This document shows, one piece after another, positions 38,743 to 50,700 of a stretch of 64,000 bases of DNA. The notes below the pieces were generated by a model. The model had not been told where the DNA came from, did no database searches, and was given only the letters and a program-made list of their open reading frames with translations. The DNA is taken from NCBI RefSeq assembly GCF_023159225.1, contig NC_063171.1, positions 4,507,501 through 4,571,500 of the forward strand, in the 5' to 3' direction. The DNA comes from Perognathus longimembris pacificus (taxonomy: Eukaryota > Chordata > Mammalia > Rodentia > Heteromyidae). Both the position numbers and the translations under genes were made by a program. Within the stretch, counting starts at the first letter, position 1; each line of letters starts with the position of its first letter.

Positions 38743-41700
38743 GTCCTCTGTGTGTGTGCTTCTAAAAATATAACTTTAAGTTCTGAAAAGTTGAATCCAC
38801 ATAGTAACTGTTTGGGGTGGGGGAGAGGGTGTGGATCCAGATGCCTCTGGATGTAGTTGGTACCCATGAATTGTTGAATAATTCCTGACAAAATCAAATT
38901 GCTGGGTCTGTAGGCAGGAATGGTTTTCGTATATAAAGTGCTCTTTGGGGCTGCTCAGAGTTAAATGAAGAGATAGGAGAAACCAGAAAGAACCTTGTAA
39001 GGAGAAGCTCTGGTAGCCTTCTCTCAATATGCCTTTGAAATAAATCAGGAAAATAGAATATTCTTCTTAAAGACAGCTTCATAGAAGAAAATAAATGCAA
39101 TTTCATGTCTGCTGGTAACTGGTCCTTACCTGACTTTTCACTAATGGAGTGTGTATATTTCTCTGTAGTTGCATTCCAGGATTTGTGTCCATATGGCCAT
39201 GGAACTGTCCCTAGTCTTCATGATACACGTGAAGGTATGTTCTGATACATTTTATTCTTATAGACACATCTATTTAAATTTATTGCCTTTCATTTTATAA
39301 TCTGTATTTTTTTTACTGTATAGCATATCATACACTGTAGTTCGTATATGCACATAATATTTATGAGTCATATGTATTCCATACATAAGACCATATGATG
39401 AGATGGATGATTCATTGATTTTTAAACCAATTTTGAATAAATACTCCTAGTATGTCTGTTTATGCAAGGAAGTTGATGCGCAGTTTTATATTCTAGATGT
39501 CAATGAGTGTCTAGAGAGCCCAGGCATTTGTTCAAATGGTCAGTGTATCAACACGGATGGATCTTTTCGCTGTGAATGTCCAATGGGATACAACCTTGAT
39601 TACACTGGAGTGCGATGTGTGGGTGAGTGTTGGCCCCATCTACAGGGTTTATCATATCCAGAATATTCTGGAAAAGATATGTCTGATAGTAGGAATGGTG
39701 TTTGGATCAGCATACCAAGATTAGTAATAGAAAAGTTTCTTTCTTCACCTGTCCTTCATTTTCTAAACTGACCTAGAGAGAGCTGCCCAACCTCTGCCTT
39801 CAACCAAATGTACAAACTAGGATGTCTCTAGAGACTCAGAGTTGCCCATACCTCTAACTGGGAAAGATGTCTATTTCACTTTTTGTCTTTCCTTGCCTTC
39901 TCTTGAAGGAGAAGAACACATTCATCCACTGGCTTTGCAATCACTAAGGAGAGTATTGCCCTGGACAGGAGGTGTGTTTGCATGTGTCATAGAGTTACAA
40001 ACATAGGAAGCCAGCCAGACAGGACCAAGAGGGAACAAGGGTGAATGTGTCCTTCTCAGATCCTGTGAATACCTGAATGGCAGTGTAGGTATTCATGAGA
40101 ATGTTGCTTTCAAACTAAAATTTCTCCAAGCTTTATGACACTTTCTTGTTCTTCTTTTTAGATACTGATGAGTGTTCAGTTGGCAATCCATGCGGAAATG
40201 GTACCTGCGCCAATGTGATTGGAAGTTTTGAGTGCAATTGCAATGAAGGCTTCGAGCCAGGACCCATGATGAATTGTGAAGGTAAGACATCCCTGTCTTT
40301 GGCTTTATTTCTTCTTGATATAAAATGTCACCTTTTTAATGTTTTGACATTTTATATGAGCCAGACATTCTGATGTTTATATTCATGAATATATTTGCTT
40401 TTGTGTTTGTGAGTAGTAATAAGAGCTATTGTAAACCCTTGTGTGATAATTCCAGCATGGAAGATGGGAGGGAGGCAACTCAAGAAGGTGGAATCTATTG
40501 TTTTATTTTCTCTGATGATTAGTTCTTCTGAATATTGCTTTAGAATATATGCTCTGGATATTGTGATTGCTACAATCTGGAGTAAGTTATATTACTTGGA
40601 AAATTGTTTCTGGTTTTGCCTTAGAAAGCAGTTAGCTTAGGTAGATATGAGAAAACTGGCAGGACTGTGGCTCAGATTTCAGCTGTGGTCTTTAAGCTTT
40701 AGTGACTAGCTTCCTCAATCTTGCCCCACACATGTGTGGAAGAGGCAGCAACATGGGCTGAGTATCCAATTAATAAATAAATAAAATGAATGAATGTATA
40801 TAGTGTCTTTCTTCCCTGGCACTCTCCCTCTAATTTCCCTCACTTTTCAGCAGCTTTGCTTGACCCATGGTTATCTTTGATGGACAGAATCACAGAATGT
40901 TTCTGCTGGAAATTTAGCTACCTGGTGCCACCACTGCAGGATAATTTTCAGTAGAATAAGGGAAAAATATGGAAATTATTCTTTGCTTGTTGTTTGCCCT
41001 GAGTTTCAACTCAGCATTAAAACTTCAGGAAGTTCTGTCTTTTTTCCGGAGTTTTCAGCAGTTACTGGAGGATGATTTTTCTGGGAACCAAATTCTGCAT
41101 AATAGAAGCAGTAGTTTTATTATCTTCTTTCTGTATATGGCTGTCAAGAAATTTCCATAGTGTTTCTTTAAACAGCTAGTTAAAGCTTAAGCTAAGCATA
41201 TGCCTGCCCATCTCTTTAATCAGACATCAATGAATGTACCCAAAACCCACTGCTCTGTGCCTTCCGCTGCATGAACACCTTTGGGTCCTATGAATGCACA
41301 TGCCCCATCGGCTACGCGCTCAGGGAGGACCAGAAGATGTGCAAAGGTAGGACCGTGGACAGAAGGGTAATAAGGAGTTTATTTACCAAGTAGGGATATT
41401 TGTTAATGTTGTCATACTTCTCAGCTGTCTTCTTAAAGAGCATTGTAGAAATAATGTGGCAGTATTTTGCAGGTAGATTACTAAACCTAGATAACAGGAC
41501 AGCTGATGATTTAGATAGTCGAATCAGAGAAGTGAAGATGAATTGCTTCTCATTGAAGCAAAGATGGCCCTTTGCTGAATGTATAATTAAGGTCTATGCT
41601 GAAATGTAGACATCAGCAATACACCCAACCTGTAGAAAGAGAAGGGCTCCTCATTTTTTTGTCATCATGTAACATCTTAACAGAAAGAAGACCAAAAATG

Positions 41701-44700
41701 GACTTAAAATTGCTAACATATAGCTTGCTTGCTCCACAAAATATCCTTTCTTTGTTTGTTTTCTATTAACAATGTGTGACAGATCTGGATGAGTGTGCAG
41801 AAGGTCTGCACGACTGCGAATCCAGAGGCATGATGTGTAAGAACCTGATTGGCACCTTCATGTGCATCTGTCCCCCGGGGATGGCCCGCAGGCCTGATGG
41901 AGAAGGCTGTATAGGTAAGCGCTGAAGGACCACGTATGCTTCAGTGATGCGCTGAGGCTGAGCCATGTATACATGACACTATTCCCAAGACATTTTAACG
42001 GGAAGCTGTGTCAAGGCTACCACTAGCTTTTGTCTGTCTCAGGTCCATGCAAGAACACTAGGTTCTGGATAGTGTAATTGAGAATATATGCCTTTCTGTT
42101 TTCTGATTCTGTGTCCTGAAAATCTAAAATGCAAAATATAGAAGTAGAGGAAAGCTCCTTGAAAGCTTATATTACATATAAGTGGGAGATAATGGTCTCA
42201 TTTTATGTTCTTATGAATGAGCAAAATATATAAAGAAGGAGCTAATCATTTTAGTACAATTGAGGTATCTTTGTGACTTGGAAGTAGAGTTGTGATTTTA
42301 CAAAAGGTATCAGAGTCTTGTGCTAGGTAAGCTGATATAGCATCATATTCATCATCTCAGCATTTCTTCCTGACCTTCTTCCTACTCAACAATGTTAACT
42401 GAAAACTCCTGTCCCTTCCTAATGGAAAAAGAGGGGTAAGGATTTCCATGAAGTTAAAAACCCAGGATTCTGGTTGAAGCTAGAAGACTTCAAAATGATT
42501 TAATCCTCAGTTCCTCACCATATATAGTGAAAAAAATTTTATCTGTATTACTGGAAGAAATATAGAGCCTAGCCCTGAAACCGTATGACCCTATAAAGTT
42601 AGCTCTTCAAATAAAACATCAGGGAGGCATTTTATCTTAGAAAGTTTCATTGTCAAAAGACACTATGAAAAGATGTCTTTTGTAAGGCCAGATTTGCTTA
42701 TATCTATAAGAGGAAGGTTAAGACAGGGATCTCAACTTCCAGGCCAGTCTAGGCTACATGGTGAAACAGAGAGGCATGGAGAGAAGAGATAATGAGAAGT
42801 GGCAGGAGGAAAAGGAAAAAGAAAGAAAAGGAGGAGCAGGAAGAGGAGAAAAGGAAGAGGGAAAGGAAACATGAGGAGAAGCAGAAGGAAAGGCTAAGAA
42901 GAAAGAAGGGAGGAGGAAAAACAGAAGGAACCAGAATACAAGTTCTGGAACCTGACCCTCAAGCTTCTCACTATACCTTACTGGTAGTTGAAACTTCTGT
43001 AAAACATTTTTGACCACTAGAAAAGTCCTTTCAGAAAACTTCCATTAAAAAAGAGCTAGGGTATTATTATAACTAAAATATGTTTACAAAAGTAAGGATA
43101 AAAAAATCCACAATAAAATAATGAAAATTCTAAGTGCCTGAAATTGGAATGCAACCAAAGTACTCAAAAAAGTCAATTACTATAAAAAAAGTAAACTATT
43201 ACAAGCCAAGGAAATTATGCCAGAATCTAAAACCTTACAAGCTTAAGGAAATTATGCCAAAATCCAAAAACTCTATAAAGAAAACTGTAAACTTAATCAG
43301 AGATGGTAACGTGTCTATGTAATTTCTTTTTTTTTTTTTTTTTGACCAGTACTGGGGCTTGGACTCAGGGCGTGAGCACTGTCCCTGGATTCTTTTTGCT
43401 CAAGGCTAGCACTCTGCCACTTGAGCCACAACACCACTTCTGGCCGTTTTCTGTATATGTGGTGCTGGGGAATTGAACCTAGGGCCTCATGTATGGGAGG
43501 CAAGCACTCTTGCCACTAGGCCATCTCCCCAGCCCCTATGTAATTTCTTATAACCCAGGAATTATTTCATAAACAAATAAATGAATAAAATGTAATAAAA
43601 GTAGTAAAAATACCAAGGTCATTATTTTTAATGAAAATTACTACAGTATAAATGTTTTTGGATTCATTAACTCTTTTAAAATATAATTTAGAGAAAGGGA
43701 GGTTTATTTTAAAGATCAATAAAGTGGAATTTTTGTTGGTTTTTATTTTATTTTTGCAAGCACTTGGTCTCAAACTCAAAGACCTAAAGCTTTTACTTGT
43801 CTTTTTCTCAAGACTGGAGCTCTACCACTTGAGCTATGCCTTTACTTCTGGCTTTTTGCTGCCTAATTAAAGGTAAGAGTTTGATGGACTTTTCTGCTTA
43901 GGCTGGCTTCATAAACCTGGATTCATAGATTTGAACCTCTTGAATAGCTAGATTTATAGGTATAAGTCACCAGCCCCAAAGGACCAATGGATTTTTTTCG
44001 TTTTCTTCCCAAAAAATTTTAGAAATACAGTATAAGAGGAGAGTGCTGAACTGTCGTTATGTAAAAAATGAGGTAGTTGCAAGTGACTTTGAAGAGCAAA
44101 GTGAAATTGCAAATAAAAACATTTAAGAGTCTTGAGCTTTTGACAGATTGCCCAGTTTTGTAAAACTCATACAGCAATCTTAGACTAGAGGATAGATAGC
44201 AATACCGGTGAATGAGAAAAGTCAGGGTGTTTTATAGTGTTTTATGGTTTTCAGTCTTACAAGGTGAAAATGGGAGAAAAGCTAGTGGCATTTTGGTTAA
44301 TTCCCACCAGCTAGTTTAGACATGGTAGCTTCTTCAGGCAAGGCAGTAAGGAGGAGGGGAAAGAAGCAGCCACAGGAGACTCTGAAGACTCCAAGAACTT
44401 TGCTTAAAGGCACACTGACCTCCTCCATTGTCATGAAAGCCTGAACACAATTCCTCAAGAAAAGTTAGCATAACAGAAATGCTAAAGGAAATGTTCAAGA
44501 AATATCCTCAAGAAAAGTCAGCATAACAAATGCTAAAGGAAATGTTCAAGAAATAAGATTGGAAACCGTAAAGTGTGCCTAGTTTGGTATTAGTGAACTA
44601 CTTAACATCAGGTAGCAGAATTAGAGAAAAGTATTCAAAGATGCATAATTTGTACCAGTCTACAGATAATGTCTATATAATAGAGACAAAGGTATTAAAA

Positions 44701-47700
44701 ACATAAATATGCAAACTCAACCAAGAGTAAAAGGATTTAGAGCAAAATACTCAAGGCATATCATTAAATAGAAATTCAAATAGATACAAGAGATTGAAAA
44801 AGAATAAAAAAAACAGTATCAAGAAATGGTGCCAGGGGGCTGGGGATATGGCCTAGTGGCAAGAGTGCTTGCCTTGTATACATGAGGCCCTGGGTTCCGA
44901 TTCCCCAGCACCATATATACAGAAAATGGCCAGAAGTGGCGCTGTGGCTCAAGTGGCAGAGTGTTAGCCTTGAGCAAAAAGAAGCCAGGGACAGTGCTCA
45001 GGCCCTGAGTCCGAGGCCCAGGACTGGCCAAAAAAAAAAAAGAAAGAAATGGTGCCAGATGCCAGTGGCTCACACTTGTAATCCATACTGAGGATCACGG
45101 TGCAAAGAATCCCTAGGCAGCAGAGTCCATGAGACTCCTACTTCAGTTAAGCCCCAAAAAAGTTGAAAGTTGATCTGTGATTCAAGTGGTAGAATGCTAG
45201 GCTTGATCAAGAAAGCTCAGGAACAGTGCCCAGGTTCTGAGTTCAAGCCCCAGGTCTGACACCAAGAAGAAAGGGAGGGAGGGAAGAAGGGAGGGGTCAG
45301 GGAGGAAGGAAGGAAGGAAGGAAGGAAGGAAGGAAGGAAGGAAGGAAGGAAGGATTAGCAAAGCTCAGGGAAGACAGAAACCTACCACAGCAATTAGTGT
45401 TACATTATAAATAACAGAGTAGAAGTGACTGAAAGCAGCATCAGAAATGTTGATCTGAAAGCAATCAATAAGATGGTGATTGAGAGGGAAGACAATGAAA
45501 TATAAAATATGTGTATTAACAAAGTACCTTCTCCCCAAAAGAGAAAACTAAACAAATAAAACAATAAAAAATTGCTCAAATATATTTGAGCATTTGTGGA
45601 AGAAATTCTTGTAAAAACAAAGCATTTACATCACAAAAAAGCTCATTGCCTCAAAAACTATTACAGAACAGCCATTATATTATTTATAATTATATTTATT
45701 AAATACAATGTTTATGATGCTGGGGATATGATAATAACTACATGACAAATTCCTCCCTTTCAAGTAGTTTATATTCTGGTCTTGCAGAAGCAGGCATTGA
45801 ACAAATAAACCAGCATGATAATTTCATGGAGTATTAATAAGCCTTTCCAGGAAAGTAAGATTTCATGATTAGGTAGAAGCTACTTTAGAATATACTTCAA
45901 GGACATCATCTCTGAAGAGATGACACTGGATCTGTGACCTAGAAATGAAAAATACAGAAAAAGCAAGAACAAAGTGGCAGAAATGAAAGCCAGCATAGCT
46001 GATTATATAATCTGCTAGCTCTGACCCCAGGCAAATGGGTTTAACTGTGTGCTTCAGATTCCTTAGGTAAAGCAACTTGCAAATGAGAGCCCTAACTCAT
46101 AGAACTGTTGGCATGCTTCAACTCAAAGACTGTGTAAAGTCTGTAAGACAGTACTCAACAGATAGGAAATTTTAATTCAATATATGTTATTGTTACAGTT
46201 AATTTATATTTTTAGGGATCTCTGCCTGCCTTTAATGATACAGAGATCGAAGCAGTAGCTTCGTTCAGGTGATTTTTCTAAAAAGCATCCAGATCAGAGG
46301 CTCAAAAACAGGCCAGAGTAGTGTGGGAAGGAAATTATGTAGACAGATTCAGAATCTTTGTTGAAGATTTTATCAGCGCATGGGATCTGCTAATGGACCA
46401 ACTGGATATGGTGAATGAAACAAAAGTTTATGAAAATCCAGCAGGATTCTTACTTGAATAAGTGATTAAATAAGGTCACTATTTTACTATTAAGTGATAT
46501 GAAAGAACCTGGAAAAGCCAGGTTTGTTTGGGAGTACAAAAGAACCAATGTTCTAGAGCCAGACACTGGTGGTTTGTGCCTGTAATACTAGCTACTCACA
46601 AAACTGATATTGAGGATCATGGTTCAGACAGAAAAGTCCATGAGACTTATATCTCCAATAAAATACTCAAAAGTCAGAAGTAGTCTTGTGGCTCAAGTGG
46701 CAGAGTGCTAGCCATGATCAGAAGAAGCTTAGGGACAGTGCTCAGGCCCTGAGTTCAAGCCCCACAACCAGAAAAAAAAATCAAGCTCACTTTAATCCTA
46801 GCTTTCAGGACAGTGATGGAAAATAACATAAAATTATAAGTTCTGTTTTAATCATGTAAAGTGACCAAAACTCTACAGAATGTTTGAAAGCCTAAATGTA
46901 CTTTCCCAAGGAAAGAAAGTGTGACAGAATTGTTAGGAAAATATTCATACAAGAAGTAAGATTGGAAAGTGGTATTACCAAATATGTATGAGCCAGATAT
47001 GTAATTTGTTGGCCAATGTATGGTGTTTTAAAAAGTCATTCAATGCATCAGTATCAGGAGAGAGATAATAGAGAGCAGAAATTGTGATCTAGGGATCTAG
47101 GGCCTTGAAATCTCAGCACTTGAAAGTCAGAGGCAGAAGAATTGTGAGTTCAAAGTCTATGTAATGAGACTATATAATGAGACCCTGTCTCAAAAACACA
47201 AATAGGCTGGACACTGGTAGCTTACACCTGTAATCCTAGCTACACAAGAGGCTGAGATCTGAAGATCAAGGTTCAGAGCCAGGCCAGGCAGGAAAGTCTA
47301 ACAGACTCTTATCTCCAATTAAAACCAGAAAACGAGAAGTGGAGCAGTGGCTCAAAGTAGTGGAGCCCTAGCCTTGAGCCAAAGAGCTCAGGGACAGCCA
47401 CAGGCCCGAGAGTTCAAGCCTCATGACCACAACCACCACAAACAACAAACAACAAAAAGAAGAAGAGGAGCTAAAAGTTATAGACAGGCAGCATGTTGTC
47501 TTGAGATACAGGAAACAGATTTTTCAAATAGTTAAGGAACATTGGATGGATAGAATAGATGAGTTACAGACAGAGTGTCAGAAATGAGAAAGTAGAAATC
47601 CTAATCATGGACCCTTTCAAGAAATTCCACCCTGAAGAGAATAAAGCTGCATTAAACACCTAGATACAATAAAGAGATTGTGTTTAAGTTGGAAGTTACT

Positions 47701-50700
47701 AGAAAATATATGTCAAGAAGGTGATTCCTACAATGGGAGACTTGTGAAGTCATTGCAGGCAATACAAAGTTCAAGTTCCAAGGTGGCCTTTGAGAAAACC
47801 CAGAGATACTTCAGCTGTTGGCAAAGAATGATGTGTGAGAGCTCTCCCTGCGGGTTCCCAGTAGGATGACATCTTGCATGGCTCGAGGTTGTGGTAGGCA
47901 TTTTAGAGATGGGAACATTGTGAGGGAGGACCAGATGTCCACTGATGATTCGTGAGTGACAGCAAAACCCAGCGGCCTAGCGTGCAGGCATAGAGTGTTA
48001 GGCACAGTGTAGCTAGTGTGAGCAGTCATGGAAAAGAGCAACCGCAAGTGAAAATGGCAGTCATTAGCAATCCTTTCTCAAACTTTCTCGCTTATTCTCA
48101 GTGTCAGTAGCCACAAAAGTAACCAAAGAATTTTAAGCACATCAAATTATCTTTCAAATCTAAAAGATTTATTTTCCATCAGCACTCAGACTGTATATCC
48201 AGCAGGATCTGTTTGAGTAAAAAGAAAAAATCAGACATCATAAAGCAGACTAAAATGGAAATCAAAATAAAAATAGAATGACGTTAGCAAAAGAGATTAG
48301 ATCATGATAGCAGAATTTACAGCCTTGAGTCCTAAAAATAATATTTTAATTTATTACTTAGCTCATTCATTTTATATATACATTTAAATGTTTTTCTAAA
48401 AGAATTTTTTTAAAAATATCCATACCAAGGCTGGGGATATGGCCTAGTGGCAAAATTGCTTGCCTCGTATACATGAGGCCCTGGGTTCAATTCCCCAGCA
48501 CCACATACAGAAAATGGCCAGAAGTGGCGCTGTGGCTCAAGTGGCAGAGTGCTAGCCTTGAGCAAAAAGAAGCCAGGGACAGTGCTCAGGCCCTGAGTCC
48601 AAGCCCCAGGACTGGCCAAAAAAAAAAAAACACAAAAATATCCATACCAAGACATAAAGGACAATGAAAATGTATAAAGCTTCCAGAGAGAAAAATACTT
48701 CCTGCCAATGAGCAGAAACACTGAGTAAAAGAAAACAACTGTTCTCAGGAAAAATAATTGTGAATTAGAATCCTATCTTAAAAGATATGAGAAAAATTGA
48801 AAAATGATATTGCCAGAAATATATTTCGGGATTTATTTGCCACTCATACTGCACCTTATCTAAAACTTACTAAACGTATACTTTAATGCTTTTAAAGTAT
48901 TAACTAAAAGGTAATAATATATGTAAAGCAGTGATCTCATAAACCAGTCAACTTGATTATTTAGTTCAAATGTACATTGATGGCACAGTACAAACTTTAA
49001 TCATTCACATTTTGTGGATCACATGACCATGTCAGATGGTACTGGCTAAGAGAAGTAAATCCTTCCAGAGATCCTTGTGATGGTCAGAAGCTGTTGAGGT
49101 AGATACTACATGATACTGGTTAACAAATGGACATCAACAGTGCATGTGAAAATTGTAACAATAGTTCCCACTTGAAGAACAGAAAAGTGATTGTAATTTC
49201 CAAACATAAATTAGGGGACAAGACTGACCTAACAAAGTCGAAAGAAGAGGACAGTAAATATAAAACAACATAAAGTGATGGGTAAGAATCAAATTGTGAT
49301 AGATATAAATAGTTTAAATTTCTAGTTAAATAATGAATGTCTTTCTTCCAATTCCGAAAATTGGATGGGTGGAGAGAAAATACTATGATAAGAAAAGGCC
49401 TATCTGGAAAGAGAGCAATGGAAGGGGTGAAATGAACCAAGCTGCATTGTGCTCATAACCTGGCATGTTGAAAGGAAACCCCTCTGTATACTACTTAACT
49501 TTTTTTTTTTTGGCCAGTCCTGGGCCTTGGACTCAGGGCCTGAGCACCATCCCTGGCTTCTTCCCACTCAAGGCTAGCACTCTGCCACCTGAGCCACAGC
49601 GCCCCTTCTGGCCGTTTTTCCATATATGTGGTGCTGGGGAATTGAACCGAGAGCTTCATGTGTAGGAGGCACTCTTGCCACTAGGCCATATTCCCAGCCC
49701 CACTACTTAACATTTTTAAAAAGCATAAAAAGCACTTTATGAAACCAAGAGAAAATTAAAGATAAATTCATATCCAGACATGACCATTTTAAGCTTTATT
49801 CTATTTGTTTTTTGTTTTTGTCGGTTAGTAGGGCTTGAACTCTGGGCCTGGGTGCTGTCCCCATGCTCTTCATTCAGCTCAAGCCACAGCACCACTTCCA
49901 GTTTTCTGGAGGCTAATTGGAGATAAGTCTCAAGAACTTTCGTGCCAGAGTTGGCTTTGAACAGCGATTCTCAGATTTCAACCTCCTGAGTAGCTAGGAT
50001 TACACCAGCCTCCTATTTGTTTTTTCATGAAGAAATTTTTTAAAAAGAGAGAACTCACTTATACGTCAGTGATTTACAAAGCTGCTCATTATTCATATTA
50101 TTTGTCTGTTGAAGATGAAAATGAATGCAGGACCAAGCCAGGAATCTGTGAAAATGGGCGCTGTATTAATATCATTGGGAGCTATCGGTGTGAATGTAAT
50201 GAAGGTTTCCAGTCAAGTTCCTCAGGCACTGAATGCCTTGGTAAGCTGATATGTGAATTATATTTTACTTGATAAATACGTATTCTGTGAGCTCAACTGT
50301 CCTATTTCCTGTTGTTTCCAGTTCAGATTGTCACAATAATCAGTCTTTTTGTAAAAAATCTTATCTACCAAGCAAACCCTCCAATCTGAGTAATCCACAT
50401 ATCTCTACCTAGAGTCATAGGACCTATTAAAATGACTTATTTGTATATGTGTATCTTGTATGTACATCAATGAGTAATGTAAATAACAGTCTTAAGTAGT
50501 CTTTCCAAAGTTAAGATTAATTAATCTCTGTGGAAAATATGACTTGAGTATGACTTACATCAGGGGATGATTGAATTCCAAAAGAAAATATTTGCAGTGT
50601 GAGGTAAGCTTCACAAATATTAATGCAAAGTAAATGTCACATTTTAAAAATGTAGGTAAGGTTAGCTTTTTACATTATATACAGAAAAACATGCTATAAA

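Larger units (their letters stand above)
41915..50114 (+). other. FBN2 intron (cbEGF35-cbEGF36), 8.2 kb, repeat-dense
   Basis: The largest intron in the window, with about eleven SINE copies in both orientations, purine-rich tracts, two small tandem duplications and a GGAA microsatellite, all listed separately. From 41915 to 42680, 45360 to 46550, 47465 to 48410 and 48655 to 49490 I see nothing recognisable. Confidence 0.85.

Noticed and set aside
38547..38897. Antisense ORF with Cys-Val repeats
   Set aside because: Translation of the CA repeat at 38683-38740.
42754..43017. Ser/Phe-rich antisense and Lys/Glu-rich sense ORFs
   Set aside because: Low-complexity translations of a purine-rich tract.
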